This document shows positions 1-8,594 of a stretch of DNA of 64,000 nt, in pieces (positions within the stretch are counted from its first letter, which is position 1; the number at the start of each line of letters is the position of its first letter). The notes beneath the pieces are model-generated. The model searched no databases and had not been told where the DNA came from. It worked only from the letters and a program-made list of their open reading frames with translations. A program made the position numbers and the translations under genes. Source of the stretch: Thermoanaerobaculia bacterium (GTDB lineage Bacteria; Acidobacteriota; Thermoanaerobaculia; Multivoradales; J023); the NCBI GenBank assembly GCA_030431255.1, contig JAUIJL010000001.1, positions 1,054,001 to 1,118,000 of the forward strand, given 5' to 3'.

Positions 1-1
1 G

Positions 2-1057
2 GGTTTCGTGCCGCCCGTGCTCACCAACAACCTCGGTGTCAGCATCGCCGGAACGACCTCGGTGGCCGGTCTCGGTGTGGCGTCTTATAAATACGGCACC
101 CAAGCGGACAGCGCCATCGAGCTGGAGGTGGTGACCGGCGCCGGTGACATCGTGACCTGCTCCCGGGAGCACAACGCCGACCTATTCAACAGTGTGCGTT
201 CCGGTTTGAGCCAATTCGGCATCATCACCCGGGTCAAGACCAAGTTGCGCCGCTGCAAGCAGAAGGTCCGCATGTACCACCTGCTTTACGACGACCTCGG
301 TGTCTTCATGAAGGACGCGGAAGGCGTCATGGACCCCGACGATACGCGTTTCCACACCCTGGAATCCCGCTGCGCCCCGTGCCCGATTTTCATGAAGCGG
401 ATCGGCGACGGATTGAAATTGCGCGAGGGCGCCCAGCTCTACGCCTATTGGACCTATCCCATGTTCCTGACGGTGGAATACGACGAAGGGGACGAGCCCA
501 ACGACGAAGAGCTGCTCAAGGGCCTCAGCTACCATCGTCATTTGCAAACCGACGAGTACACCCAAGAAGAATTCTGCCGTCGCTTGGAGCCGGTCTTCGA
601 GATCTGGCACAACTCCGGCAATTGGCAGATGGCTCATCCTTGGATGGAAACCGTCCTTCCCTGGGATAAAGCGCAAGAATTCATCGAATTTGCGCTCGAC
701 AATCTTCCACCACAAAGCCTAGGGCCGGCGGGTCACATCCTGCTGTGGCCGTCCCGTGGCGACACCTCAGATGTGCCATTCTTCAAACACCCCGGCGGCG
801 ACTTCGTCATGGGCTGGGGCATCTTGCCGGCCGTTCCCCAGCAATTCCTCGACATGGCGCTCGAAAACCTCGACATGGTCAGCAAGCTGTCCATTGGTTA
901 CGGCGGCAAGCGCTACCTGTCGGGCTTCATCACCTTCAAGACCCCGGCGGAGTGGGAAGAGCACTTCGGCACGGAAACTTGGGAGCGATTCAAGGCCGCC
1001 AAGAAGACCTTCGATCCCGACGGCATCATGAATCCCGGATTCATCAACTACGGCTGA
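2..1057 (+). CDS. FAD-linked oxidoreductase, cytokinin-dehydrogenase-like (5' end outside window)
   Basis: The frame is open from base 2 to a TGA at 1055-1057, so only the C-terminal ~350 residues are present. The opening segment (LTNNLGVSIAGTTSVAGLGV) followed by ELEVVTGAGDIVTCS and LSQFGIITRVK matches the end of a PCMH-type FAD-binding domain. The following substrate-cap region and the terminal FDPDGIMNPGF motif are typical of FAD-linked oxidases. Within that superfamily the spacing and the phrase LELEVVTG...CS..H..DLF most resemble cytokinin dehydrogenases, which oxidatively cleave the isoprenoid side chain of cytokinins. The covalent-FAD histidine motif would lie upstream and cannot be checked. 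Substrate is therefore uncertain; another FAD-linked oxidase of the same fold is possible. Confidence 0.75.
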   Translation, partial: GFVPPVLTNNLGVSIAGTTSVAGLGVASYKYGTQADSAIELEVVTGAGDIVTCSREHNADLFNSVRSGLSQFGIITRVKTKLRRCKQKVRMYHLLYDDLGVFMKDAEGVMDPDDTRFHTLESRCAPCPIFMKRIGDGLKLREGAQLYAYWTYPMFLTVEYDEGDEPNDEELLKGLSYHRHLQTDEYTQEEFCRRLEPVFEIWHNSGNWQMAHPWMETVLPWDKAQEFIEFALDNLPPQSLGPAGHILLWPSRGDTSDVPFFKHPGGDFVMGWGILPAVPQQFLDMALENLDMVSKLSIGYGGKRYLSGFITFKTPAEWEEHFGTETWERFKAAKKTFDPDGIMNPGFINYG

Positions 1058-1076
1058 GCGGATCCGGTCGTTGATC

Positions 1077-2054
1077 GTGAAGAGCAGAGACGCACAAGGC
1101 AGGTGGCCGCGGACAGCGGTGACCTGCCTTTTGTGTGTTGGGTGGATGTTTCCCGGGCTCGTCCCGGTCGTGACCGCCGACGAGGGTGCCGCGGAGTCGA
1201 CGCCTCCCTCAGCCGGCCGCTCCATCGACGACTGGATCAAGGATACCCTCAGTCGGCGGATTCAGGACGAGCGCCTCGCGCTCGGATCAGCACCGCTGAT
1301 CCGGCACCCCGACGTGGAAGCGGCGGCCCAGACCTTTGCCGATGACGTTGCGCAGTCCGGTAGCTGGTTGGGGGTCGATTTGTCGGCGGATCGGGCGGCG
1401 GCCCTGCTGGAAGCGCGGGGCTATATTCACTTCAAGCTCACCACCACTTATTTTGCCGGCGCCATCGGTGATCCCGAGATTTGGGTGGACTCTTGGATCT
1501 CCCGTGCCCGCTCCACGTTTGACAGCTTTCACAATCCGGATCTCAAGCACTTCGGCATCGGCACCGTGCACTTGGAGGGATTGAGCTTCTACTTTTTGAT
1601 GGTGACCACTTCCCAGACCGCCTTTTACGGTGAAGCCACCCTGCCTTTGCAGGATTTGGGGCAGGTACGACAGCGAGCTCTGGAGCTGGTGAATGAGGAG
1701 CGACGGAAGTTGCGTTTGCGCCCCCTCGTGTCCCACCCGGTGTTGGATCGAGTCGCCCAAAACTACGCTCGGGACATGTTCGAACGAGGCTTCTACGGCC
1801 ATACCTCCCCGGAGGGCGAGTCGGTTCGGGATCGAGTGTTGCGGATCGGATACCAGTCGGCCCGGGTCGCAGAGAATCTGGGCAGCGGTCAAACCACGGT
1901 CGAGGAGGTGATGGAAGGCTGGATGGCCAGCCCCGGCCATCGAGCCAATATCCTGCACCGCCGCTTGAGGGAAATCGGCACCGGGGTGGCGATCGGCGAA
2001 CGGGGCGGTGAGTTCAAGATCCTCTGGGTCCAAGTTTTCGCCGGCAAGCGTTGA
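1077..2054 (+). CDS. secreted tandem CAP (SCP/PR-1-like) domain protein
   Basis: A 325-residue protein starting at GTG 1077; a TTG six bases upstream is an alternative, and neither has a clear Shine-Dalgarno. A basic n-region and hydrophobic stretch (TCLLCVGWMFPGLVPVV) give a signal peptide, so it should be exported. The C-terminal ~125 residues form a CAP domain: RALELVNEERRKLRLRPL, then the GHTSPEG and AENLGSG segments, then WMASPGHRANIL, which carries the usual CAP histidines. The preceding ~150 residues (RIQDERLALGSAPLIRHPDV...) look like a second, degenerate CAP copy lacking those histidines. CAP proteins are extracellular and bind lipids, sterols or other ligands; the bacterial role is mostly unknown. 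Its stop overlaps an upstream TTG of the TIR gene, and only 17 bases separate it from the likely TIR start, so the two are probably co-transcribed. Confidence 0.8.
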   Translation: MKSRDAQGRWPRTAVTCLLCVGWMFPGLVPVVTADEGAAESTPPSAGRSIDDWIKDTLSRRIQDERLALGSAPLIRHPDVEAAAQTFADDVAQSGSWLGVDLSADRAAALLEARGYIHFKLTTTYFAGAIGDPEIWVDSWISRARSTFDSFHNPDLKHFGIGTVHLEGLSFYFLMVTTSQTAFYGEATLPLQDLGQVRQRALELVNEERRKLRLRPLVSHPVLDRVAQNYARDMFERGFYGHTSPEGESVRDRVLRIGYQSARVAENLGSGQTTVEEVMEGWMASPGHRANILHRRLREIGTGVAIGERGGEFKILWVQVFAGKR

Positions 2055-2071
2055 AGCGGAGGAGGGAAGCC

Positions 2072-4684
2072 GTGGCCCAAAAACCAGCGAAACAAAAAGC
2101 TTCGAAGAAGCCGTCGAATAAGAAGGCATCGAAGAAGTCCTCGGGTGAGAAGAATCCAACACAACACATCGGCCCCACCGGTCCGCTGACCATCTATGTC
2201 GCCTGGCATCCGGACTGCCCGGACGGTGCTTTTTTGGCCAAGGCGGTGTACGACTGGTTCCGCAAACCGAGCACCGCGGTGGAGCGATCCGGGGCAGGGA
2301 TTCCGGTCTACTATCGCTGTCGGCCCCTGGCCGACAGCGCGTCCGAGATCCGCGAGGTCGGCCAACAGGATCCCGAGACCACGAACGCGCCCCGAACCCC
2401 TCAGCGACCGATCGAATACGAGCATGCGGAGATCAACGTGGTGATCCCGCTGATCGACGAGCATCTGGTCAACGATCCGGAATGGCGCCGATGGCTCTAC
2501 CAAGTGGCCGAGCTGCACCGACAAAGCTTGCCCCGCAGGCCTCGGCAAGGCACCGACGGGGCTCCGGAAGAGCGGCGAGGGCGAGGCGGCCGGGTGTTGA
2601 TGATTCCGGTGCAGCTCCATTCCAGCATTTCACGCCTGGCACCCGTGGTCAGCGCCATCAACGCCGTGCGAGTGGATCGTTGGGACGACGACGACCGCGA
2701 CGACGACCCCGAGCAAGCTCTGGCCCGGCGCAGGGAGCGTCGTGCCCATCGTCTCCGACGGTTTTTGGTCCAAACCTTGGTGCGGGAGCTGCGGCTGCGT
2801 CGGAATCCCCTCAAGACGGATCTCCTGCCCAGGTCGGTTTTTTTGAGCCACGCGAAGGGCGATCGCGCGAGCGGTGTCGGGGTGGCGGAGAAGATTCGCG
2901 CCGAAGCCTTGCACCAGGGTCAGATCGATACCTTCTTCGACACCACGGATCTGGATTGGGGAGCCCACTGGCAAGATCCCATGGAGTCTGCGGCCGGCGA
3001 GCGGACCGCCGCCTTTATCGCCATCTTTGGAGACCTCTACGCGTCTCGCTTCTGGTGCCGCGAGGAAATTCGTCGAGCGCGACATCCTCGAAGGATCAGC
3101 GCGGTCGACGGATCGGTCGCCATCGACCGGAGGAAAGACGGAGCATCGACCGTGGGCACGGATTGGGCGTTGCAACGGATCTGGTGGGTCCAACCGACGG
3201 TGATCGTGGATACCCTCGGTCAGGGCTGGAGCCGGCTGCTGCCCGAGATGTCCGGCACCCCGATCGTCCGCTGGCGGGATGAGCCGGAAGCCATTGCCGA
3301 GATTCTGGACAGGGTGTTGTTGGAAGCGCTGAGGGCGGAGATTCAGGCCCGGCATGCTCTTCTTCTGGCCGGACGCACGGGCCGACGGTACCGGCAAACC
3401 CCTGACGGGCCCGAGCTGGAAGTGCACTTCCTCACCTGGGTCCCGGATCCCTACACCCTCATGGAATGGGCCTATCCCGCCCGCCAGGCTCGAGCGGGGT
3501 CGACCGACGCAAGCCTCGTGGACGAAGCCTTCGGCGAGAAGGAAGTCCAGAGCTTGGTGATTTACCCTGGACACGGCTTAGCCCAAGGGGACGAGCTTCG
3601 CTTGCGGGATTATTGGCGCGAAACCGTGCAATTCATGTCGGTGGAAGAGCTGGCGATGGAATTCCGCAATCCTGATCGTCGTCAAGCTGCTCCGGACTCC
3701 GGCGCTTCGGGCCGTCTGCAACTCGGGAATCAGCCCATGGTCGCCCTTTCCGTCGGCGATCCGGAGCACAGCGAGCTCTACGCCTTGGGCTACGGCCCCG
3801 AGCATTTGGACGACGCCGTCTATCGTCTGGCGACAGCTCTCATCGGGGCCCGCGCCCGTCTGGCTTACGGCGGGGTGCTGTTGCGTACCGAGACCAGCGA
3901 GTTTTTGGTGTCCGTGCTGGACGCCGCCGGCATGATGTTCACCGAGCCTTCACACCGAGGCGGACCCAAGGCCCCGGACGCCCAGCCGGAAACCTTCATC
4001 CACAGCTACCAGGCTTGGGACTTCTACCAAGAAACGGAGGTCGCCACCCGCGCCGACCTCCATGCCCTTTGCACCTTCCATGACGTGTGCGCCGAAGATC
4101 TTCCCGGCGACACGGCTCAACAAGAGTTTTCGGTGCTCGAGCGAGCCCTGTGGCGAGCCAGAAGCCTGAGCGCCATGCGGGGTCGAGTTGCCGAGGAATC
4201 TCAAGCCATGGTGGCGTTAGGGGGCAAGCCCTATGGTTGGGGTGGTTTTGCCCCCGGGGTGGTGGAGGAGATCGCGGTCATGCACCGAGCGGGCAAACCG
4301 GTGCTCGTGCTTTCGAGCTTCGGCGGGGCCGCACGGCGATTGGTCTCCTGGCTGCAACAACCCGACGGTGTGCCTTTCGATTGGCTCGAGCTCGGGCACC
4401 AGCTCGCCCATCCCGACAATGACCATCTGCGAATGATCCAGTCGGCCCTGGCGGACGAGCTCGGCGAGCAAGAAGCCCGCAGGCACTTGGAGCAACGCTA
4501 CGAGCTCCTCCACGAGACCCTAACGGACTTAAAGTCTGTTTTGCTCGAAGCCCTCGCAGGCCGCTCGAGCTACGCCGGCTTGAACAGCGAAGAGCTCGAG
4601 CAGCTGATGACCACCAGCAGCGTCAGCCAGATTCGTCACCTGCTGACCCACCGCGTGGTCCCGCACCTCCATGCGTTGCGCTAA
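2072..4684 (+). CDS. TIR-domain and SLOG-domain protein, candidate antiphage/NAD-depleting effector
   Basis: An 870-residue protein. GTG 2072 is chosen because GGAGGAGGG lies 5 bases upstream; the TTG at 2051 lies before that site. After a Lys/Ser-rich tail (residues 2-30) comes a first TIR-like Rossmann region (~38-175; LTIYVAWHPDCPDGAFLAKAV, INVVIPLIDEHLV). A clearer TIR domain follows (~250-400) with VFLSHAKGD, FFDTTDLDWG and FWCREEI, where Glu332 sits at the WCxxE position used by NAD-cleaving TIRs. Residues ~553-625 (YALGYGPEHLDDAVYRLATAL, RLAYGGVL) and ~712-765 (GFAPGVVEEIAVMHRAGKPV, SSFGGAARRL) match the SLOG/STALD nucleotide-binding fold associated with TIR and Sir2 effectors, as in Thoeris ThsA. 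A region at ~430-545 is unassigned. Membership of TIR and SLOG families is well supported; a defence role is inferred from family precedent. Confidence 0.85.
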   Translation: MAQKPAKQKASKKPSNKKASKKSSGEKNPTQHIGPTGPLTIYVAWHPDCPDGAFLAKAVYDWFRKPSTAVERSGAGIPVYYRCRPLADSASEIREVGQQDPETTNAPRTPQRPIEYEHAEINVVIPLIDEHLVNDPEWRRWLYQVAELHRQSLPRRPRQGTDGAPEERRGRGGRVLMIPVQLHSSISRLAPVVSAINAVRVDRWDDDDRDDDPEQALARRRERRAHRLRRFLVQTLVRELRLRRNPLKTDLLPRSVFLSHAKGDRASGVGVAEKIRAEALHQGQIDTFFDTTDLDWGAHWQDPMESAAGERTAAFIAIFGDLYASRFWCREEIRRARHPRRISAVDGSVAIDRRKDGASTVGTDWALQRIWWVQPTVIVDTLGQGWSRLLPEMSGTPIVRWRDEPEAIAEILDRVLLEALRAEIQARHALLLAGRTGRRYRQTPDGPELEVHFLTWVPDPYTLMEWAYPARQARAGSTDASLVDEAFGEKEVQSLVIYPGHGLAQGDELRLRDYWRETVQFMSVEELAMEFRNPDRRQAAPDSGASGRLQLGNQPMVALSVGDPEHSELYALGYGPEHLDDAVYRLATALIGARARLAYGGVLLRTETSEFLVSVLDAAGMMFTEPSHRGGPKAPDAQPETFIHSYQAWDFYQETEVATRADLHALCTFHDVCAEDLPGDTAQQEFSVLERALWRARSLSAMRGRVAEESQAMVALGGKPYGWGGFAPGVVEEIAVMHRAGKPVLVLSSFGGAARRLVSWLQQPDGVPFDWLELGHQLAHPDNDHLRMIQSALADELGEQEARRHLEQRYELLHETLTDLKSVLLEALAGRSSYAGLNSEELEQLMTTSSVSQIRHLLTHRVVPHLHALR

Positions 4685-4695
4685 TCGGCGGCTGC

Positions 4696-6420
4696 TCAGC
4701 CTTCGGCCAACGGTAGCTCCAGGCAGACCGCCTGATCCGCGTTGCGCAAGAGCAGCCGATTTCCTGAGAGGGCCATGGTGTTCCAGCTTTTGCCGTTCAG
4801 GACTTGCAGGCCGGTGAGCTCTCGCAGCTCGTCGGGATTGGGCTCGATAAGGGTCAGCTCACCCTTTTCCGATTGCACCAACAACAAATCCCCGGCCAAC
4901 AAGATCTGTCCGTGACCGAAACGGCCCCGTTTCCAACACCGATCTCCGGTTTCGGGGTCGAGGCAAACCAAGATGCCGTCGTCCAAACCGTAGATCCGAT
5001 CTTCGAAGCGCAAGAAGTTGGCGAATTTGGCTTTCAGGCCGCGGCTCTCCCAAACCTCCTCGACGGTCCATTCCGAGCTCTCCTCGGACGGTTCGGGCTC
5101 CTGCTCGTCTGAGCCACTCGGCGCTCCGTCTTCGAGATTTGCGTCCTCCGCCTTGGCGGGGCTCTGGTCTTCGGTTGCCGGATCGACCGCGCTCGGAACG
5201 GCATCCGCTTCGCCGTCGGAGACGGAGCCTCGACGGGAGATGTGAAGCAACCTCGCGCCGTGTCCATAACCGCTGGACACCAGAAGCCGGTCACCGGGAA
5301 GGGCCACGGGTTGGGCCACGTGTGGGTGATCCCCCTGCCACTCAAGATCCCACAGGACCCGGCCGTCGGTGGGGGAGTGGCCTGCTACCGTGGTGCCGTT
5401 GAAGATCACGATCTGCTGCTCACCGTCAAAGGTGTAGAGCGAGGGTGAGGAGTAGCCGACCCGATCGTCACCGCCCTGCCAAACAGATTCGCCGGAGTCG
5501 GTGTCAAAGGCCACCAGGGATTTACCGTCCGGCTTGCCGATCGACACCACCACCAAATCACTGTCCTCTTGCAGCCGTTCCACGATGAGGGGGGAAGAGG
5601 TGAAACCCCAATCCGGCGCCTCCGCGCCGAGATCGTCTTGCAAACGGCGATGCCAGCGCAGCTCACCGGAGCTGAGATCCAGGGCGCGCAGATCTCCCAG
5701 CGCTCCGAAAGTGAACACGGTGCCTCGGTGGATCGTCGGTGTGGATCGAGGACCGTTGCCGCCGATCACGGTTTCGAATTTGGCGGGGATGCCGTGGGTC
5801 CAAACCACCTCTCCGGTTCCTAGGTCGTAGCGAGAGACGACCTCCATCTCTCCTTGTTGCTCCAAAGTAACCGCCGCATCTCCGACCACCGCAAAGCTGG
5901 ACCAGGCCTCACCGATGTCGATTCGCCAAAGCTCCTTCGGAGGCTGCGCCTGCCAATCGCGGGCTAGGCGCGCGCTATGGACGACGCCATCTCGGCTCGG
6001 ACCCATGAATTGGGGAAAGTCGTCCGGCGAAACCTCAGCCGGGGCCCGGCCACGGACTTCTTGGTAGGTGGACTCGCCCGCCCAACGGAATTCCAAAATC
6101 GGCACAAGATTGCCGGAAACGCCCTTGATCCGAAACAGCCCGACAAATCCACCCACCACCAGGATGGTCGCCGCCAAGATCTTCAGCCGCGTCCTGCCCG
6201 GCAGCCTGGAGAGCAGCACCAACCACAGCAAGAGCCCTAGGGCACCGAGGGTGGAAAAGAACATGGTTTTGAGAAAAAGCTGCTGATGATCGGTCGTCTC
6301 ACCGGAATGGGCCCGGATCAACGCGGCCAAAGTCAGCAATACGACGAGAACGCCGGGCCACCAGCGGATGCCGACGGTTTTGGATGGTTCTTGGTCTCGG
6401 GACTCCGAATCTGAGCTCAT
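4696..6420 (-). CDS. membrane-anchored PQQ-type beta-propeller protein
   Basis: A 574-residue protein with ATG at 6420, preceded on the minus strand by a GAAGGAA ribosome-binding site. The N-terminus has about three transmembrane segments (WWPGVLVVLLTLAAL, FFSTLGALGLLLWLVLL, ILAATILVVGGFVGLF). Residues ~145 onward form a repeat protein with PQQ-like blades: DLGTGEVVWTHGI, DLSSGELRWHRRL, DTDSGESVWQGG, DPETGDRCWKRG. An opening DDFPQFMGPSRDG resembles the start of planctomycete and acidobacterial PQQ-propeller proteins. A highly acidic low-complexity insertion lies at about 395-445. No PQQ-dehydrogenase catalytic signature was seen, so it is probably a structural or BamB-like scaffold outside the cytoplasm rather than an enzyme. 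It is convergent with the TIR gene, with an 11-base gap. Confidence 0.75.
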   Translation of the reverse strand: MSSDSESRDQEPSKTVGIRWWPGVLVVLLTLAALIRAHSGETTDHQQLFLKTMFFSTLGALGLLLWLVLLSRLPGRTRLKILAATILVVGGFVGLFRIKGVSGNLVPILEFRWAGESTYQEVRGRAPAEVSPDDFPQFMGPSRDGVVHSARLARDWQAQPPKELWRIDIGEAWSSFAVVGDAAVTLEQQGEMEVVSRYDLGTGEVVWTHGIPAKFETVIGGNGPRSTPTIHRGTVFTFGALGDLRALDLSSGELRWHRRLQDDLGAEAPDWGFTSSPLIVERLQEDSDLVVVSIGKPDGKSLVAFDTDSGESVWQGGDDRVGYSSPSLYTFDGEQQIVIFNGTTVAGHSPTDGRVLWDLEWQGDHPHVAQPVALPGDRLLVSSGYGHGARLLHISRRGSVSDGEADAVPSAVDPATEDQSPAKAEDANLEDGAPSGSDEQEPEPSEESSEWTVEEVWESRGLKAKFANFLRFEDRIYGLDDGILVCLDPETGDRCWKRGRFGHGQILLAGDLLLVQSEKGELTLIEPNPDELRELTGLQVLNGKSWNTMALSGNRLLLRNADQAVCLELPLAEG

Positions 6421-6771
6421 GGCGTTATTTCCTTCCAGAACACGTATTTATCCGTGGGATGGTGGTCGAAGCCTCGTCCGGCCCCTGCTCACCCTTGTGG
6501 ATAGAGCTTACGAAGAGATAGGCCTGAGCTTACTTCAAGATCGGGCATTGCTCATGATCCGTAACGAATGGGCAGCATTTACGTATCAGTGACCGAGGCT
6601 CGACGCACTGTCCCTTGTTCGGGCTTCTCCCTTCTGGTACAACGTTCGAGCCCCCGATCGCTGAACCAAAATCTCCCTGCTGGATCCATCTCACTGGATT
6701 TATCTCACTGGATTCATCTCAAAGTGTCGACGGCTCGTATATGGAGCTATTGGCCGTTGGGCGAGCACACC
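6421..6771. other. intergenic region between divergent genes, with a tandem repeat
   Basis: This gap lies between the start of the propeller gene and the probable start of the histidine kinase. The frame of the kinase is open upstream to an ATG at 6568, but the extra 68 residues lack any recognisable domain and contain translated tandem repeat, so I treat this part as regulatory or untranslated. It contains three 14-bp repeats at 6681-6722. No convincing promoter pair was found. Confidence 0.4.
6681..6722 (+). repeat. 14-bp tandem repeat, three diverged copies
   Basis: Consecutive units TGGATCCATCTCAC, TGGATTTATCTCAC and TGGATTCATCTCAA at 6681-6694, 6695-6708 and 6709-6722. Copies differ by one to three substitutions. 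It is one of several similar short tandem triplications in intergenic DNA across the window. Confidence 0.85.
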
Positions 6772-8535
6772 GTGACCAGATCCTCATCTACCATCGAAAC
6801 TCAGCCCTTGCCATCGTTGGCAAATGGGGAGGAGCAGGGCGGAGAAGTCTCCTTCTCCCGCGCCTTGCTGGACCATATCCGCGAGGGGGTCGTCCGCTTC
6901 GAGCAGGACTTGACCATCCGTAGCGGCAACCGAGCCTGGCTGACCATGGTCGGTCTCGATACCGCTTCGGCGGGAGGCCGAGACCTTGCGGAGCATTTGG
7001 AAACCGAAGATCTCGAAAATCTGCGGGCGGCGATGACTGCCTTCACTGCCCGGCAGGATCCAGTGATTCACGGCGGCAGCCCGGGCACCTCGGGCGTTGC
7101 ACCGAGCCGACCGGCCAAGAGCCCGGAGCTCAGCCTGACTTGGAAAGCGTTGGACGGGCGAGCCGTCGACAGCCATACGGTGGTTTTTGCCGAGCGGCAG
7201 ACCGGCGGCGAAGGCGAGGAGACATCTGCTCCTTGGCTTTTCAGCGCACTGGTCCATGATCTGACCGTGGAGAACCTGGCGGCCGAAGAGCGCCGAGCAC
7301 TCAAGGAGCGGCTGAGCAGCACTCAAAAACATGAGAGCCTGGGCATCCTAGCCGGGGGCCTGGCTCACGACTTCAACAATGTGTTGACTGCCATCCTCGG
7401 TTTGGTGGATGTCACCAAGCTCCAGCTGCCGAAAGACTCGCCAGTCGCACCCATCGTTCAAGAAATCGCCAATACCGCCGACTACGCCGCCATTCTCGTC
7501 CGAAATCTGTTGGCCTACGCGGGAAAGGGCCGAGACGGCAGCGAAGACATCGACCTTTCAGGGCTGACCCGAGAAGTCGCTCAGTGGGGAGTTTCTAGGC
7601 ACAAAACCGAGGTGGAGCTTGAGGTCAGCTGCGCCGTCGGTCTTCCCGCCATGTCGGGTGACCCGGCTCAGATCAGGCAGGTAATTACGAATTTATTGCT
7701 CAATGCCACCGAAGCGTTGGGGCCCGGCGCCCACGACCGTCGGCCTGAGCAATCGGCATCGGCCCGTCGCCGAAAGCCGCGGGTACGCCTTGAAACCGGA
7801 GTCGCCTACATCGATACGGCCGATCTCCAGCGGGCTGTGTTTCGCACCAAACCGCGTCCGGGCACCTACCTATTCGTCGAGGTTTGGGACAACGGCTGCG
7901 GAATCGAGCCGGCGTTGGTGCCGCGCATCTTCGACCCGTTTTTCACGACGAAACCGACCGGCCGCGGGCTCGGGCTCGCGGCGGTCCAAGGCATCGTCAA
8001 CAGCCACGACGGATTTCTCATGGTGGATACGGAGGAGGGACGGGGGACGGCGGTGAGGGTTTATTTTCAGATGGCGAGCCTCGACGACGAAGACAGTGTG
8101 AGCCTAGAGTTGAATTCGATCGCGCCGTCCCCGAGCCGGGACTCCGAGGCGGCCCGAGGCACGATCCTAGTGGTCGATGATGAAGAAGCCGTCCGCGGCA
8201 TCGCCAAAGCCACACTGAAAATGGCGGGTTATGAGGTGGACTTGGCGGAAGACGGTCAGGAAGGTTGGGACATGCTGCAGCTGGACGCCGGCCGCTACTC
8301 GGCCGTATTGCTCGACATCACCATGCCTCGCATGACCGGGGATGAGCTGCTCGGGCACCTGCGCACCCTCCGCCCACGGCTTCCGGTGTTGCTCTCCAGC
8401 GGCTTCAGCAGCAACGAGGCTTGCTTCAGCACCACCGACGATCCCTTCACCCGTTTCCTCAAGAAGCCCTATCGAACCCGGGACCTGAAACGAGAGATCG
8501 CCGACCTGATCGCGGTCGCCGCGGATGCCCCTTGA
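6772..8535 (+). CDS. hybrid sensor histidine kinase with PAS-like N-terminus and C-terminal receiver
   Basis: Start taken at GTG 6772 (587 residues); GTG 6724 and ATG 6568 are in-frame alternatives, and none has a strong ribosome-binding site. Residues ~20-110 look like a PAS sensor (LLDHIREGVVRFEQDLTIRS). A HisKA segment has His199 in LAGGLAHDFNN, the phospho-acceptor context of the NtrB-like family. Then come the N box (IRQVITNLLLNATEAL), G1 (VWDNGCGIE), the F box (FDPFFTTK) and G2 (GRGLGLAAV) of the HATPase. The receiver domain begins with ILVVDDEE and has phospho-acceptor Asp515 in LLDITMP and the conserved Lys in FLKKPY. No transmembrane segment was found, so it is a cytoplasmic kinase. 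It contains its own receiver and no adjacent DNA-binding regulator was seen; the signal is unknown. Confidence 0.88.
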   Translation: MTRSSSTIETQPLPSLANGEEQGGEVSFSRALLDHIREGVVRFEQDLTIRSGNRAWLTMVGLDTASAGGRDLAEHLETEDLENLRAAMTAFTARQDPVIHGGSPGTSGVAPSRPAKSPELSLTWKALDGRAVDSHTVVFAERQTGGEGEETSAPWLFSALVHDLTVENLAAEERRALKERLSSTQKHESLGILAGGLAHDFNNVLTAILGLVDVTKLQLPKDSPVAPIVQEIANTADYAAILVRNLLAYAGKGRDGSEDIDLSGLTREVAQWGVSRHKTEVELEVSCAVGLPAMSGDPAQIRQVITNLLLNATEALGPGAHDRRPEQSASARRRKPRVRLETGVAYIDTADLQRAVFRTKPRPGTYLFVEVWDNGCGIEPALVPRIFDPFFTTKPTGRGLGLAAVQGIVNSHDGFLMVDTEEGRGTAVRVYFQMASLDDEDSVSLELNSIAPSPSRDSEAARGTILVVDDEEAVRGIAKATLKMAGYEVDLAEDGQEGWDMLQLDAGRYSAVLLDITMPRMTGDELLGHLRTLRPRLPVLLSSGFSSNEACFSTTDDPFTRFLKKPYRTRDLKREIADLIAVAADAP

Positions 8536-8540
8536 GCTCC

Positions 8541-8594
8541 GGGCGACGAGCGACTTCCAGGCGACGAGCGTTTTCCGGGCGACGGGCGACTATG
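8541..8594 (+). repeat. 18-bp tandem repeat, three diverged copies
   Basis: Units begin GGGCGACGAGCGACTTCC (8541), AGGCGACGAGCGTTTTCC (8559) and GGGCGACGGGCGACTATG (8577). They fill the gap between two convergent genes and reach the last codons of the MscS gene on the minus strand. Confidence 0.8.

Noticed and set aside
6568-6771. N-terminal extension of the histidine kinase from ATG 6568
   Set aside because: The extra residues are encoded by tandem-repeat DNA without a domain; a later start is more likely, though not proven.
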